64,000 nt of DNA from Cyrtodaria siliqua (GCA_037043455.1 JAWPHD010002624.1:184328-248327), one strand, 5' to 3'. Positions 47,365 through 59,379 are shown, counted from the first letter of the stretch. Translations and numbers: made by a program. The notes: generated from the letters alone by a model not told the origin.

Positions 47365-47865
47365 AAACATCAATAAATAGAGGCCAGTGGGTTCACGGCC
47401 TTCATTACATAGTCGCTCAACATTACAGATAAAGATAACACGGAACATCCATGCGTTCATTTCACTGATTACTTGTGAGCGGTTTGCATTCAAACTAGAC
47501 TAATTATCAAATATTGACCCCACCATGGGTTCATGTGGGGTTGTATTCGTACACACGGGGAGTGACCTTACCATGCGTTCATGTAGGGTCGTTCGTGTTT
47601 ATAAACTACATGGATATACATATATTTCGTATGTGTCGTGTCCGGCCGTTTCCAAGGGTCAATTTGAAAGAGACATTTTGAAGTCGTACATTCGACGGAA
47701 TATCACTTTACGAGAGGTTCAACGAATATGAATTAGTTTTTGCTTAGTGATTTAATGTATATGAATTATTCGTAATTCACGTGTACATTTATATCAGAAT
47801 CGCACCATGTGTTCATGTACGATCGTTCAGACGCGTTAAGGTATAATGTGCATTTCGCTAAAACA
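47365..47865 (+). repeat. 495-bp core unit 2 with four hairpins
   Basis: Direct repeat of the previous unit. Hairpins at 47380-47403, 47518-47540, 47564-47590 and about 47797-47824. The last has one mismatched pair. Confidence 0.8.
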
Positions 47866-48377
47866 TCAGCGTAAAATACGCTTAATTAATTGATTTGTTT
47901 TTCTTTGTTGTTTCGTGTTCGATATATGCCAAGGTCATTCGTTTTGTTTTTGTTTCTTTCCCTTTCTTATGGCGATTTCATCAGTCAAATTGTCTGATGA
48001 GAGTGGCGAAAATCGCCATAGCTAATTAAAGATTATATAAACACCATTAATGTTTTTAATATAAAAAACAGTTATTTCCAATTAACGACAAATCGTGTAA
48101 CAACTTAGATTACGTAATATTGCATAATAATATTTAGTACATCTAATTTTATAGTATAGTATAGCTTTATTCTATATCCGTTTCATTATGCAATTAAAGT
48201 AAATTAATATGTGTTACATAATATTACAATGTTTCATGCAATATTACATGTCTACTAATTGAACTTTAAACATATTCACACCCTTGTGATTAAAAAGTCA
48301 CTTTGTGGCATATATCGACACTACACCCACTAGTTGTTTGTTACTTACTTCCCAGAATAAACAATGCGCATAAATAA

Positions 48378-48960
48378 TCTAATTGCGAAGTGATTGGATA
48401 TTTATGCAAAGCGTTTGTTCTCTGTACGTACGTCACGGACTCCGGTTTATTAACCTATTACGCGCTTCAGTGTTTATAACGCAACACGAAGACCATTGGC
48501 TTATTAAAACAGCGGGGCGGGCCCCGTTCATCACCAGGGTTATCCGTAACATATCCCATTCAGGCTCTGTGTTTAGGTGTAATTGTGTTACGTTTTAACT
48601 CGATTGTTATAATGTAATAAGGTAATAAGGTATGTTTATATACTACTAAAATGTATTTTCCACCTGTGTTTACACGTGTTTTATACGTATAATTGAAGGT
48701 TTTCTGTTAAATGCTGAAAACCTTTGTTTCAAACAGGCTTCCAAATCAGTAATGGTTAGTACTATTTATGTATGAATTATTCCTGAACGAGATACCTTAA
48801 AACTTAAGAGAGTTTGAACAATTATTGGTATACAAACATAGTCTCAATTCAATTCATTTTGAAGTTTTATATTCATGCCTCTGGGCAATAAATGATCACA
48901 AAAATATTAAACTGGATTTTAAATAAATTCTGGATCTAATTCATTTGTATTCTGTATGTG
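48378..48960. other. Intergenic DNA, no gene seen
   Basis: A 71-residue ORF at 48383-48598 lacks any recognisable feature. Part of the sequence (TGTTATAATTTAATAAGG-type) recurs near 49320, suggesting a small local repeat. Confidence 0.45.
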
Positions 48961-48964
48961 ATCT

Positions 48965-49245
48965 ACAGTCAGTCATTACGCTTCACTTTTCACTTGTGCG
49001 ATGACTGGACTACCTCTTGGGACTCTATGATTGGACCTACTGAAACCCCAACTGACTGAGTGAGGTGTGTGCATGAGCTTTCGTCCCTTGGGTTTTCTGG
49101 TCGTACCCTAGATTGTTTTTCTCTTTAGCTGCAACTACTGTGGTTGTTCAGTACGATTCTGAATACATCCTGAGATGTTTATTATTTTGTATGTATTTCT
49201 TTAGTTAGTTTCTCTGGATGTGGACTTCCTGTTTGACTTTGTTTT
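48965..49245 (+). mobile_element. RT-element tail fragment
   Basis: Inverse of the tail region 31550-31810: 'CAGTCATTACGCTTCACTTT', 'CCTCTTGGGACTCTATGATT', 'GGGTTTTCTGGTCGTACCCT', 'TTGTTCAGTACGATTCTGAA'. No RT coding sequence is attached. Confidence 0.7.
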
Positions 49246-49565
49246 ATTTACTTTATTTTAATATTGCTCTTTGAGCAGATCTGCCTTATAGCACCGTATT
49301 TAGGTGTAATTGTGTTATGTTTCACCTCGATTGTTATAATTTAATAAGGCATGTTTATATACTACTAAAATTTATTTTCCACTTTTGTTCACACCTGTTT
49401 TATATGTATAATTGAATGTTTTCAGTTAAATATTGAACTTCGTTTTAGCGTCCACACCAATAACGGTTAATACCCTTTACGAATGAACTATTCCAGATAC
49501 GAGATACCTTAAGAGATTTTGAACAAGAGTTTTCCGCCGAACATCATCACAAAAAAACTAACGAC

Positions 49566-49984
49566 GCTGATTTGAATTATGGCGATTCCTTGTTCTCCAG
49601 GATATTGCAGATGTTCAAAGTGTGAGGTTTGGTGCACCCTAGAACCTGGTTTAAACCCCACAGCGGCCTTTTTTGCCACTGACCGTTCCAAGGCGGTAGC
49701 CCTATTGTCAACCATGTTGTGTTTGTGATGTCTTATTTGGCCTTTCATTCATCTTTAAAGCTGTTCTTTGTTTATGTTTGTGTTTGTTGTTGAATGTCGT
49801 CCTTGAATGTTACTTTTCCTGTTCGATTTTTAATATCTACGGTTCAGTGTCGAAATATCCGTTATAAAATTCTGCTAATATAAGCTTTCCCACCGCTTAA
49901 TGGAATATAAGGCGGCACCACCTAATGACTGCTACTGCTACTACTTCTACTACTACTACTATTACTACTACTACTTCGTCTAAC
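49566..49984 (+). repeat. 419-bp tandem duplication, unit 1
   Basis: Contains an R1 tail (about 49615-49850), a half MITE M1 (49842-49921) and a (TAC)n run. It is followed immediately by an identical unit. Confidence 0.9.
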
Positions 49985-50403
49985 GCTGATTTGAATTATG
50001 GCGATTCCTTGTTCTCCAGGATATTGCAGATGTTCAAAGTGTGAGGTTTGGTGCACCCTAGAACCTGGTTTAAACCCCACAGCGGCCTTTTTTGCCACTG
50101 ACCGTTCCAAGGCGGTAGCCCTATTGTCAACCATGTTGTGTTTGTGATGTCTTATTTGGCCTTTCATTCATCTTTAAAGCTGTTCTTTGTTTATGTTTGT
50201 GTTTGTTGTTGAATGTCGTCCTTGAATGTTACTTTTCCTGTTCGATTTTTAATATCTACGGTTCAGTGTCGAAATATCCGTTATAAAATTCTGCTAATAT
50301 AAGCTTTCCCACCGCTTAATGGAATATAAGGCGGCACCACCTAATGACTGCTACTGCTACTACTTCTACTACTACTACTATTACTACTACTACTTCGTCT
50401 AAC
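49985..50403 (+). repeat. 419-bp tandem duplication, unit 2
   Basis: Reading base by base, no difference from unit 1 was seen over 419 bp, including the (TAC)n run. Either very recent or an assembly artefact. Confidence 0.88.
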
Positions 50404-50659
50404 ATGTTGGCTTCCGTCTTACCTGATTACGTGATAAGTTCCTTTTGAAATTGCATTTACGATGAATGAAATATAACTTGCATTGCCGTTATTTTACATA
50501 CGACCTTCATCCTTATGGACAGTATTTGCTTCTCTTTAACAATAAACACCCATTCAATAAGTGTGTATAGGAAAGAAAATGTACCATTCTAGATAATGAC
50601 ATTAGCGTTTCAGTCAATTTCTACTGTTGGTGAACATTATTAAGGTTAAGCATTTTCTA

Positions 50660-50800
50660 AACCATTAGAAAGTAGATATAAAAGATATAGCCTTCAAGAA
50701 CCACAGTCATCCAAAGCAAGCACAGAAACAAACAATAATTTCAACGATGAATAAAAGGCAAGATATGACAACACAAATATAACATGGTTGACAATAGGGC
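50660..50800 (-). mobile_element. R1 tail, minus copy
   Basis: 'AAAGTAGATATAAAAGATAT', 'CACAGAAACAAACAATAATT' and 'GGTTGACAATAGGGCTTACA' in R1 order on the inverse strand. Confidence 0.55.
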
Positions 50801-50989
50801 TTACACCTTCTAAACAAATATATGGCACTTAAGAGTACTATGCTTTTGCCCATTATTAAATGCTTTTCAATAATACTGAGGTTTTGATATCCTAGTTTTA
50901 TGACAAGTTCCTAGTTCCATGAAGCTATATCTATAAACGCCCTCTTTACTACCTCCTAGACCTAGGTTTTTGTTCCGTAATTTTAAATC

Positions 50990-51712
50990 AGGAATCCAAT
51001 ACGTCCATAACATATTTGCTTTAGTTCCTGCTGATAAAGAAGGTACTAATGTCATTATTGTTTGACGACTACGTTAGGTCAATATTTTATCTGTAGAACT
51101 CGTGAGCACTAATTCATGTACTCCAATTTAGTATACTTGGGTTGATGGTGTTTCCATGCATATCACTCGGTCCCGAATTTTAAGGCTGGGGTAGACGAAA
51201 AGCAAAACCATCTTCCAGTTGTGTACTGGATTCCTAAATTACACAAATAGCCTTATAGAACCCGCTTTATTTATAATTATAGTATTTTCACCAATCAAGA
51301 AACCTCAAACATTTCAAAGTATTGTCTTACTGCCGCTAGCAAATACGCGACACACTATTATTGTGCTAAATAACTCTGGGATTAATCAATTTTTGTCTAT
51401 TAAGTATATTTAGAAGACTTTCTTGATACAATTGTCAATACACGTCAAGGCTCATATATAGGTAATTATGGGACTCCATACTATATACATGATATACAAC
51501 CTTACCTCACAACCTTATGGAACACAAGACTCGCATTCAAAACACTTGCGCTAGAGACTACAACAATACTAAAGATATCTTACCTGGTAGCAGTTTGGAT
51601 ACTTACAATACGTTTGTGAAGCACATTACTCCTATTAGATATTAGTTTCGTCGTTGGAACTATCGTTTATAGACGAATTGTTGGTATCCCTTTGGATATG
51701 AACTGCGCACCT
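50990..51712 (+). pseudogene. RT N-terminal and central fragments, decayed
   Basis: The plus strand encodes, with intervening stops and shifts: ALVPADKEGTNVIIV (about 51020-51063), LPVVYWIPKLHK then PYRTRF (about 51212-51265), a KYCLTAASKYATHYY stretch (about 51320-51362), YTTLPHNL (about 51490-51515) and VYRRIVGIPLDMNCAP (51665-51712). The order matches the fingers-to-palm segment of the RT whose C-terminus is seen at 31830-32430, so this is probably an upstream piece of the same family. Stops within each block show it is dead. Confidence 0.7.
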
Positions 51713-53487
51713 TCTTCTTAATGGCAACTCTTGGTATCTGATTGACATAGTGAACAGTGAACATTGGTAATGTAATAATTAAATAGTAAAACATCAATTG
51801 CATAACGTTTGTTTGAAATCTAGTTTCAATCAGAAAGCGGCCAAATGCGGTTATTTGTGATGGAGTAAAATGTACAACCATTTTGTGTGTGTGACAAATT
51901 ATATACTCGCTTTTTAAGTCTTACCATCTTATCGATTTCAGTTTTCCCAAAGTTGATTGCAACTTGTATATCGATAAATTGTCTACTTCTTTAGAAAACT
52001 AGTCAAGATGTGAACAATCATATAAAGTTACATCTCCGTAATACAAGAGCTAGGCTGGCTTTGTTGGAACATTTATTGCAGTGTGTTTAACCGGATTGTT
52101 ATCAAATAAACTAATATGTCATATAACCTTGGGAGCAAACAAGCCCATCTTTGTTTTTTGTACTCGATCTACGTACTGTTTAACACACCATCATTTTAAA
52201 AAAAATGCCTTTCTAATGTTGTTGTCATCATATACAAGTCATCTATATTCCTGCTGTCTTACTGGTTTAAGTAAAGAAACGTTTGTGATAAGTAACCATT
52301 ATGTTATGAAGAATGATGCGGCATAGTTTCTAATAGTATTGTCGATTTCATTATCTAATATCGTAACTTTCACATGACGTCATCAGAATAATATCAGTGG
52401 TCAATAAAATAAAACACCTCCACATTCCGGTTGGTGATAACCTCGGTGTTTATCGTTGATGCTCAACTGACTTGAACTCTTTATAAGGGTAATTTCTAGT
52501 AATAATTATATTAAAACCTTTAGTTATGTATCTTCTTTTGGTGCTGTCGGATTTCAAAACACCAATATGGATATATTCAATTTAAATAATGGTCGAATAT
52601 TTTTATTTTTCATACAGAGATTGATGATAAAGTCCTAGTAAACACCTTCATTTTCACATACTGAATATCTTGACTTGCCGGAAGTTAACCAGATGTGAAA
52701 GTTATGAATAATTATGTTAAAGCGGCACAATACAGCAGTCGTAGAATCTATCTGCTCCGACATCACAATACTGTCAAATGATGTGTTGTACCTTGCAGCA
52801 GTCTTGCAGCAGTGAAATGTCACATATATTTCCAATTTAAATTACGAATTTTCGCAGTACGTACCCAATTAGTGTTATTCCGTACAATTTCCAATAGCGA
52901 TAATTAGAATGTCTGAGAAGATGCATAACGTATATTGCTTCTATTAATTCTGCCGTTATTCACCGATGCTGTAAGAACTGTTTCGATGATGGAAAGTGTG
53001 TTTGCATTGTATTATGCATACCATTTAGGAAATAAATTCAGTGGGGGAGTAAAATCCGCGCATTTAAGTCGTATAAACATGCTAGAGGTTTGCTCCAATT
53101 TACTGTACCAATGCGAAACTACTTTGTATATTGAGGTACATGTACGCAAAATCCTGTACATGTACATAGTATAATTAAAAACATGTTTACCTTTTTAAAA
53201 TGAGGAAATTGGCATTACATTGTTACAGCAAAGACCGTATGATCATGATAAGGAAAAATCCAACATTTAATTTTAATTCTGATTCTTTCTTATCTTCTTA
53301 CTCGAAACTAAAGTTTTCTTGGTATTATATTTCATAATGTTTAATGCAAGTTTCATATTTAACCATCGTATTTCATTTAGCATATGATTGTAAATGCACT
53401 GTAAGAATCTAAAGATTCCATTTTGCATTATTATATCTCAAACTGCAATTGTGGATATTTCATTTCTCATTATGACAACTCCGATTA
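51713..53487. other. Intergenic DNA, no gene seen
   Basis: May include further unrecognisable RT remnants just after 51712. No other coding signal. A TGACGTCA lies near 52375. Confidence 0.45.
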
Positions 53488-53840
53488 CTACAAAAGTAGA
53501 TTTAAAAGTCGAACAGAAAATATAGCATTCAAGGACCACAGTTAACCAAAATCTCAAACAGAAACAAACACTAATTACAAAGATGAATAAAAAGCAAGGT
53601 ATGACATCAAAAACATAAAAGGTCTGACAATTGGGCTTCCGTCTCGGAACGGTCAGTGCCGAAATAGGCCGCTTGGGGTTTAAACCAGGTTCTAGGGTCC
53701 ACCAAATGTTACTCTTACCCTATTGTCATCCCAATAAACGGGACAGTGTAAATAAAGATATCCTCGCCAGGTTAAAATCTCTAACAAACAAGGTAGCATT
53801 AATAGGCAATATAAATAAAACAAAAATGATCATGTGAATG
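53488..53840 (-). mobile_element. R1, longest minus copy
   Basis: Covers most of the family from 'AAAGTAGATTTAAAAGTCGA' to 'AAGGTAGCATTAATAGGCAA': CGGAACGGTCAGTGCC, TTGGGGTTTAAACCAGGTTC, 'CCAATAAACGGGACAGTG'. It continues into a 'CAGTGACTTGGTCAGAAGCC' edge that is also seen beyond the R1 at 60700. About 350 bp. Confidence 0.7.
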
Positions 53841-54022
53841 ATATACTATGATATACTATAAAAAAAAAAGTACGTACTCAGTGACTTGGTCAGAAGCCAG
53901 AGCAACAAGATAATAACCGTTTTATCATGTCGATCTGCACAATTCTGCCGAGAAACAAGATGCCTGAGATAATACCTTATCTTGGCAGTTATGTTCCTAT
54001 CCCATCAGTGCACCTCTTTTGA

Positions 54023-54071
54023 TGACGTCAGCACGTCTTTTGATGACGTCAGGGTATATGTTATGACGTCT
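54023..54071 (+). promoter_or_regulatory. Cluster of three CRE-type octamers
   Basis: TGACGTCA at 54023-54030 and 54044-54051 and TGACGTCT at 54064-54071, about 20 bp apart. TGACGTCA is the CREB/ATF site. No gene start is recognised nearby, so function is unproven; the spacing also suggests a small tandem repeat (TTTTGATGACGTCAG). Confidence 0.5.
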
Positions 54072-54639
54072 GGGTATTTTTGAACGGAAAAAATGGGAAG
54101 AAAATGGAAAAAAAGGTAAATTAAACGATCAACATGATAAATAGAATATCATGTTAATGCCTGATCGTATCCAGTTGATCAGGTTCGGCACGAGAAAAAT
54201 GAAGCCCTCGTCACAGCTTCGGACTTCTCTATAAGAATGCCTTGTAGAACATTTTTTATTGTAGCTCCCTCGTAGTCTCCTATATTCAACGTTATCGGTT
54301 GATGCCGTCTTATGTTTGTATGATGCCATCTTATGTTCACTCGGTCTTCTCCGTACCCCACCGAACAATGAAACTACGTCATTAATTTCCGTAATTCGGT
54401 ATTTTAAACGGTCACAGTAATAAACGAGTAAGTTACGATAAACACCAAACACCTGAACGGAAAGGACCGAACGATGATTCGGCCTTCATTTGCATGTTTA
54501 TTTCAGTAGTGTAGTATGAAATATGCATCATGTCTTTATTACACTCCCACAGCGCAAGTTATGTGATGAATGGATATAATGCAGAATTTAAGACAGTAAC
54601 AAAGAGTATGATAATGGACCTTTGGAAACGGCCGAGCAC
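54072..54639. other. Intergenic DNA, no supported gene
   Basis: A 107-residue minus ORF (54129-54452) has no recognisable family. Inverse copies of 'GCCTGATCGTATCCAGTTGA'-type words make a small foldback near 54120-54185. Confidence 0.45.
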
Positions 54640-54728
54640 GACACATACGAAATATTGCAGTCCCGGTTTGATTGAGACTGTTCATGAGCGGTAGTGAAAT
54701 ATGCTAGCTACCGCTCACGCCCTCTAGC
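54640..54728 (+). repeat. Stem-loop module S, copy 3
   Basis: GGACCTTTGGAAACGGCCGA then GCACGACACATACGAAATAT leads into CAGTCCC..GAGACTG. A stem follows: GAGCGGT (54686-54692) pairs with ACCGCTC (54710-54716), extended by AG/CT. After it comes ACGCCCTCTAGCC. Confidence 0.6.
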
Positions 54729-54876
54729 CCCGGGTTGAGCAAAACTCAATATTTATAAAATCAATAGTACAATATTTTAACCATCCCGAAGATGGCATGC
54801 ATATGGCGGTGGACATGGAGTATCTGTCTTCCCCATGTCGTACGGCGTATGGTCCCAGTATCTAATAAAATTAAAT

Positions 54877-54958
54877 GCACGACACATACGAAATATTGCA
54901 GTCTCGGTTTGATTGAGACTGTTCATGAGCGGTAGTGAAATATGCTAGCTACCGCTCA
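54877..54958 (+). repeat. Stem-loop module S, copy 4
   Basis: Near-identical repeat of the preceding module from CACGACACATACGAAATATT to CTACCGCTC. The upstream CAGTCTC / GAGACTG pair is perfect here. Confidence 0.6.
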
Positions 54959-55559
54959 AATCAAATTTAGTGATTTTCCCCCATATTTTTCAGTCATTTG
55001 TAACCATTTTGTGTTATCAAGAAAACAGAAGATATGGATATCTCTGAGCAGAATTTATGCTTTCGTTTGAGAAAAATAGGATTTTTACTCGACATCTATG
55101 TCATTTATTGTGTACAGTATTTTACATTGAAAATGTCAAAATAACCTCAATATGTATGTAATATCACGGTTTTTTAAATATAAATTTATTAGAAGCCTGG
55201 TGGTCTATATTAATTTTTATTTATTTCGAAAGAAACATCATAGCATGTTATGTTTGTGATTTCATATACATCGTCTTTCATTTATCCTTGTAATTGTTAT
55301 TTATTTCTATCTGTGTTTTTGTTGACCGTGGTCATTCGACATTTATATCTACTTGAGGGTATTCGAGTACATTTAAGGAAATCTAATCGCGTAGTTTCAA
55401 ACAAAACTCTTCCCTGACAATGGCAAGAATATGTATTACATGTACTTATGTACATTTGGTATTATATATGTGTTTATTATGTCAAACTTTACGATCGTGA
55501 TCTAGATGTAGAAGTAATTGAAGAAATAATAACATATACACTGATGATACTTTCTGGAA

Positions 55560-55725
55560 AAATGATAAATACTTGACCTCTGTAAACCCCTAGCAGCCTT
55601 TTTTGCCACTGACCGTTCCAAGACAGAGTCCTATTATCAAACCTTTTATGTGTGTAGTGTTGTATTCTTTGTTTACCCTTGTAATTGTTATTTGCAGACT
55701 GTGTTCTGTGAATGCTGCAGGACGT
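55560..55725 (+). mobile_element. R1 tail, plus copy
   Basis: 'AGCCTTTTTTGCCACTGACC' then GTTCCAAGACAGAGTCC and TGTGTGTAGTG; 5'-truncated. Confidence 0.6.
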
Positions 55726-56029
55726 TGGACCTGTATACCTACGTGAATATACAAACTGTGTTTAGAGTTTACACCATATTTCCATGTAAAACGGTATGAC
55801 CTTGACCTTGACCTAAATATAGTCGTAATGGAAAGAAACCATGGCTTACATGATCATATTAAATGATCATCTACTACGTCTGATGGAAACAAATAATTAT
55901 TTACATATACGTGTTAAACGATCTTACTTACTACTTGATTTGTCTGTTTCTAGAAAATATTGTAATGCACTCAGTACATTTGGAAACGCAACACTTGGTA
56001 TATTTTTGAAATTCTAAAGAGGTTAAAGC

Positions 56030-56262
56030 ACGGCTGGCTGTTAATCATTGGGACCAGCTTCAAACGGAGCTATACGCGGAAGTTTCCCAACGTGACTTCC
56101 GAGCTGGTGACAATGGTGATAAGTTGTAAACAAAGGTGAGTGTGAAGTTTGATTTTCCATTTCTTCTAAAAAAACACCAGGCTCTGTTCGAAAAATCGGG
56201 GAATGATATTCCACGTAGTAATGTTAATACTTTGCTCATAAACCGGAGTTACTCCAGAGGGA
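56030..56262 (+). pseudogene. Coding-like fragment, plus arm of an inverted pair
   Basis: Encodes NHWDQLQTELYAEVSQRDF, then after a disturbed stretch with a stop, ALFEKSGNDIPRSNVNTLL and NRSYSR. The minus arm at 56740-56962 encodes a closely similar peptide. Family not recognised. Confidence 0.5.
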
Positions 56263-56739
56263 GAAACTTCTTTTTAAACACATTTGACATGCATACAACA
56301 TTATAAAAAAAATGATTGACAAGAGCAAAATTACAAAAAAACAACAAAAAAACAACGTTCTCCTTCAAAATTTAATGAATGTATACGATGTATCGGTTTG
56401 GCCTAACCATAAACGTGACATTTTTAACTAAAGATATACAACAATATAGGGTAATCTGTACTTTTGAACTCTTAACGATTTTTATCTTAAAGTACTGGGA
56501 GGTTGTTATGGCAAAATATACATAGGTCCCAACTGTCAAATCCTATTCCGTCGCATTTTGTGTGGCCTATTGTGTGGCAATTATTGTTTAGTAATATATA
56601 ATGGATGAAACTGTCAATATTAAACCGCAGGTATAGTATACTAGATTCATTTATTGACACTAACTCTATAGCGTTGACACCAGCACATCGCATTATTTCA
56701 CAGGAGAAAAGTCGATGGCTTCAAATATAGCATTTATCT

Positions 56740-56962
56740 AGAGTAACTCCTATGTGTGAACAAAGTATTAACATTACTAGGTGGAATAGCATTTCCCAAT
56801 TTTTCAAATAAAGCCTTTTTGTTTAGAAAAAATGATAACAAATCAAAAGTCACACCTTTGTTTACAAGCTGAAAGTTACGTTGGGACACCTTCACGTAAA
56901 GCTCCGTCTGGCGCTTGTCCCAATGACTATCAGCCGTGTAAAGAGTCCTCGTGTAAAATGAA
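56740..56962 (-). pseudogene. Coding-like fragment, minus arm of the inverted pair
   Basis: The minus strand is open across the whole arm: DSHWDKRQTELYVKVSQRNF, QLVNKGVTFDLLSFFLNKKA, LFEKLGNAIPPSNVNTLF, THRSYSR. The ORF runs 57009-56734, with an N-terminal hydrophobic stretch (CIICVLFLSFISFY). It matches the plus arm at roughly three quarters of positions, with several differences at third codon positions. It could be a piece of an unknown gene or element duplicated in inverse orientation around a spacer of about 480 bp. Confidence 0.5.
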
Positions 56963-57009
56963 ATAAATGAAAGAAATAGAACACATATTATGCAACCGTT
57001 TATCGCCAT

Positions 57010-59379
57010 ATGTTAACCTTTGGGACAAAGGAGACTTGTGCGCTAACATAAAATACGATCTTGATTTGAACAAAAAACAAGCGGACTCAAAATAATCGAA
57101 AATCAAAAATGTTGCGTTTTCAGATGTACTGAGTATGTATTTGGTTTTTGAGAGTAACGTTAACCTGGAGGATGCCCCTATCTACATCCTGAGGTATATA
57201 CTTCAGCAAGTAAGGATTTCGTCAGCTTCGAAATAAATATTTCAGCATTCTGACCAATCGCATATCTTATCTTTAGAGGTACAGCTATTAATAGATGATT
57301 TTGTTTGTTTTGTTTGTATGGTGTTTTACGTAATTTTCAACACATGTACGGTTATAATTAATAGATGCACCAACATTAAAACAATGTATATGTCTTTGTT
57401 TTGCAATATCTGTTTAGAGTACTGTTTAATGTAGTTACATTCCAAATTTCATTACTTAAAATTGCTTTTATTATTTAGACATGTGTGATTATACCTCTCT
57501 GAGTAGCATGACAAATTGTATGAAATGATCAGAACAGTTTCTTTGGGGCCATGTTTTTTTATAGTTTACCCTTGCCTTTGAGTAAATTTGTTAATTTTCT
57601 GAAATTCCTTGTAATGAAAACATAAGAAGCAATCCCTTTACTGTATCAAATCATCTCCTTTTAGATGCGATTTATTGATTCTAAGCTTATATTAAATAAG
57701 TAATCAGAGTATTTATGGGTATATCAGCTTCAGGTGATAATGATAATCACATGAAGGCCTATATATCATAACAGCTACGCCAAGAAAAAACCGCAAACCA
57801 AAAAAGCCACCAAGTGTAAGCGCTGAGAGCAATAATGAAGTTTGAATGGTATGCATGGACATTTTATTGGAGCCACTAGTAAATGGGAGGAATAACAATA
57901 AGGAATCCGTACCACTTCATCGTTGAATGGCATTGAAGCCATTAGAAGGCGGCATTTTGGCATGTCTTTAAATTCCATTGAAACACTCCTTCATTCAATA
58001 AAACATTTGCCACGCCATTTTGAATTTTTAGAATTCCTAGAAGAACAATGTTCACAATTCCATTTAAATTCTAGCTAGTAAATGATGTTAAAACATGGTG
58101 CATTACATTGTAGATGGAAGGCGACGTATTGTATTTATTTAAGTATTGTCGTACTATGTTGAGTGAAATCTTTTATTATCCATCTAGTGTTCCTTAACTC
58201 TGTTTATATTACGAATAGGTAACGCGTGATTGTACATTTGATTTTTGCGTTTATTTTACAATTTATACCGCAGCAGTCCTGAGACACGCGAACATATGTT
58301 CCGTATTGGCAGAAAATGGCGAAAAGTCGAAAAACATTAAGCATTAAACCTTAGCATGGATATCCACCAAAGAGTAAACAAATAATTGCTTCAGCACAAT
58401 TTAAACTTGCGTTAAAATTAACAGATAATAAACATAGTTTGTTTTAGATTTGTTGCACTGACGACTTGTAGAGAAAAGGAGAGAGCACAATACTATTATT
58501 ATTTGTGAGGATTGCATTTGGTTTACCAAGATTATGTGTTGCTGAGTCCCTAACAAACATCAATTCATTTTTGGATGGTATAGTGATACTGATGAGAGTT
58601 TACTTCATTTATTTGTTGTTCTAAAATAATCAGATGGACGAACGAGTATGCTTCGATTACGCGATATGATTTTATGTTGTGGCATTAACTAGTCATTTAT
58701 TAAAACACGCAGTAATTGTTTTAATATGTAAACATTAGATTTATTTGAAGAATCAAAAATATGTGTTATTCTCTACGATATTATATAGACTAGTATCATC
58801 TGCAAAAGTTCAATAATTCAAAAATGCAAAATAGGAAAAGAAATAATCAAAAACAACAACAACCAGAGACCGTATAAGCAACGCTGTCATTCAAATAAAC
58901 AAGGACACAATGGTCTCAAATTAAATTGTTTCATTTCGATTTAGGTTCAGGAATGATAACCATTTACGTGAATCCTTCATGTAACCAAAACAACTACAAA
59001 AAAAAACCGAGAAAACATCCTCACTTAACTTATGACATCCGAAATGAAATAGGCCAACTTTCCTGTGTGTCTATCAGAACGTATTTATTAAGTGGTCCTT
59101 AGCTTAAATACACATGGTCATGTGTTCATCAAAAGTGAAAATATAAAAGTAGTCTTACAACTACGGTAGCCCTAACTTAATATTCGCACCCAGTGACCGA
59201 CATTAGATTAAAAATCAGGGTTGTACATACCTATTTATTCAACTTATGTCTTCTTCCTAACATGGACTGTATAGACTATAGTTTTCTTTCGTTCTTCGAA
59301 CTTTGTTACATTTTCTGATAGACAACATGCTATAAGACATTCAATTTATCAAAATAATTACAGGATAAGGCTTTCAAAA
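57010..59379. other. Long intergenic stretch, no gene seen
   Basis: AT-rich with no domain-bearing ORF on either strand. Overlapping minus ORFs at 57713-57978 have no family signal. Confidence 0.5.

Larger units (their letters stand above)
46141..48374. mobile_element. 2.2-kb element with 366-368-bp terminal inverted repeats, TSD TAA
   Basis: The left arm (46141-46508) and right arm (48007-48374) are near-perfect inverted repeats beginning TTTATGCGCATTGTTTATTC. TAA flanks both ends (46138-46140, 48375-48377). The core holds two direct copies of a 495-bp unit (from about 46870 and 47365), rich in hairpins. A TWA-type 3-bp duplication is typical of PIF/Harbinger, but no transposase is present. 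ORFs of 68 residues in each unit (47030-47236, 47525-47731) differ at more replacement than silent sites and look non-coding. Confidence 0.9.

Noticed and set aside
47030..47731. Duplicated 68-residue ORFs (MGSCG...), possible small gene
   Set aside because: Between the two units most codon differences change the residue, so there is no sign of protein constraint; the hairpins explain the sequence better.
49509..50167. Minus ORFs with ERSVAKKAAVGFKPGSRVHQ peptides
   Set aside because: Antisense of the R1 repeat; similar peptides appear at 14829, 29453 and 53631 for the same reason.
54129..54452. 107-residue minus ORF as a gene
   Set aside because: No recognised domain, splice or duplication evidence; length is within chance for this composition.
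54640..54728. Hammerhead ribozyme
   Set aside because: Core CUGAUGA and the GAAA/NUH arrangement are absent; only a stem-loop with conserved flanks is seen.
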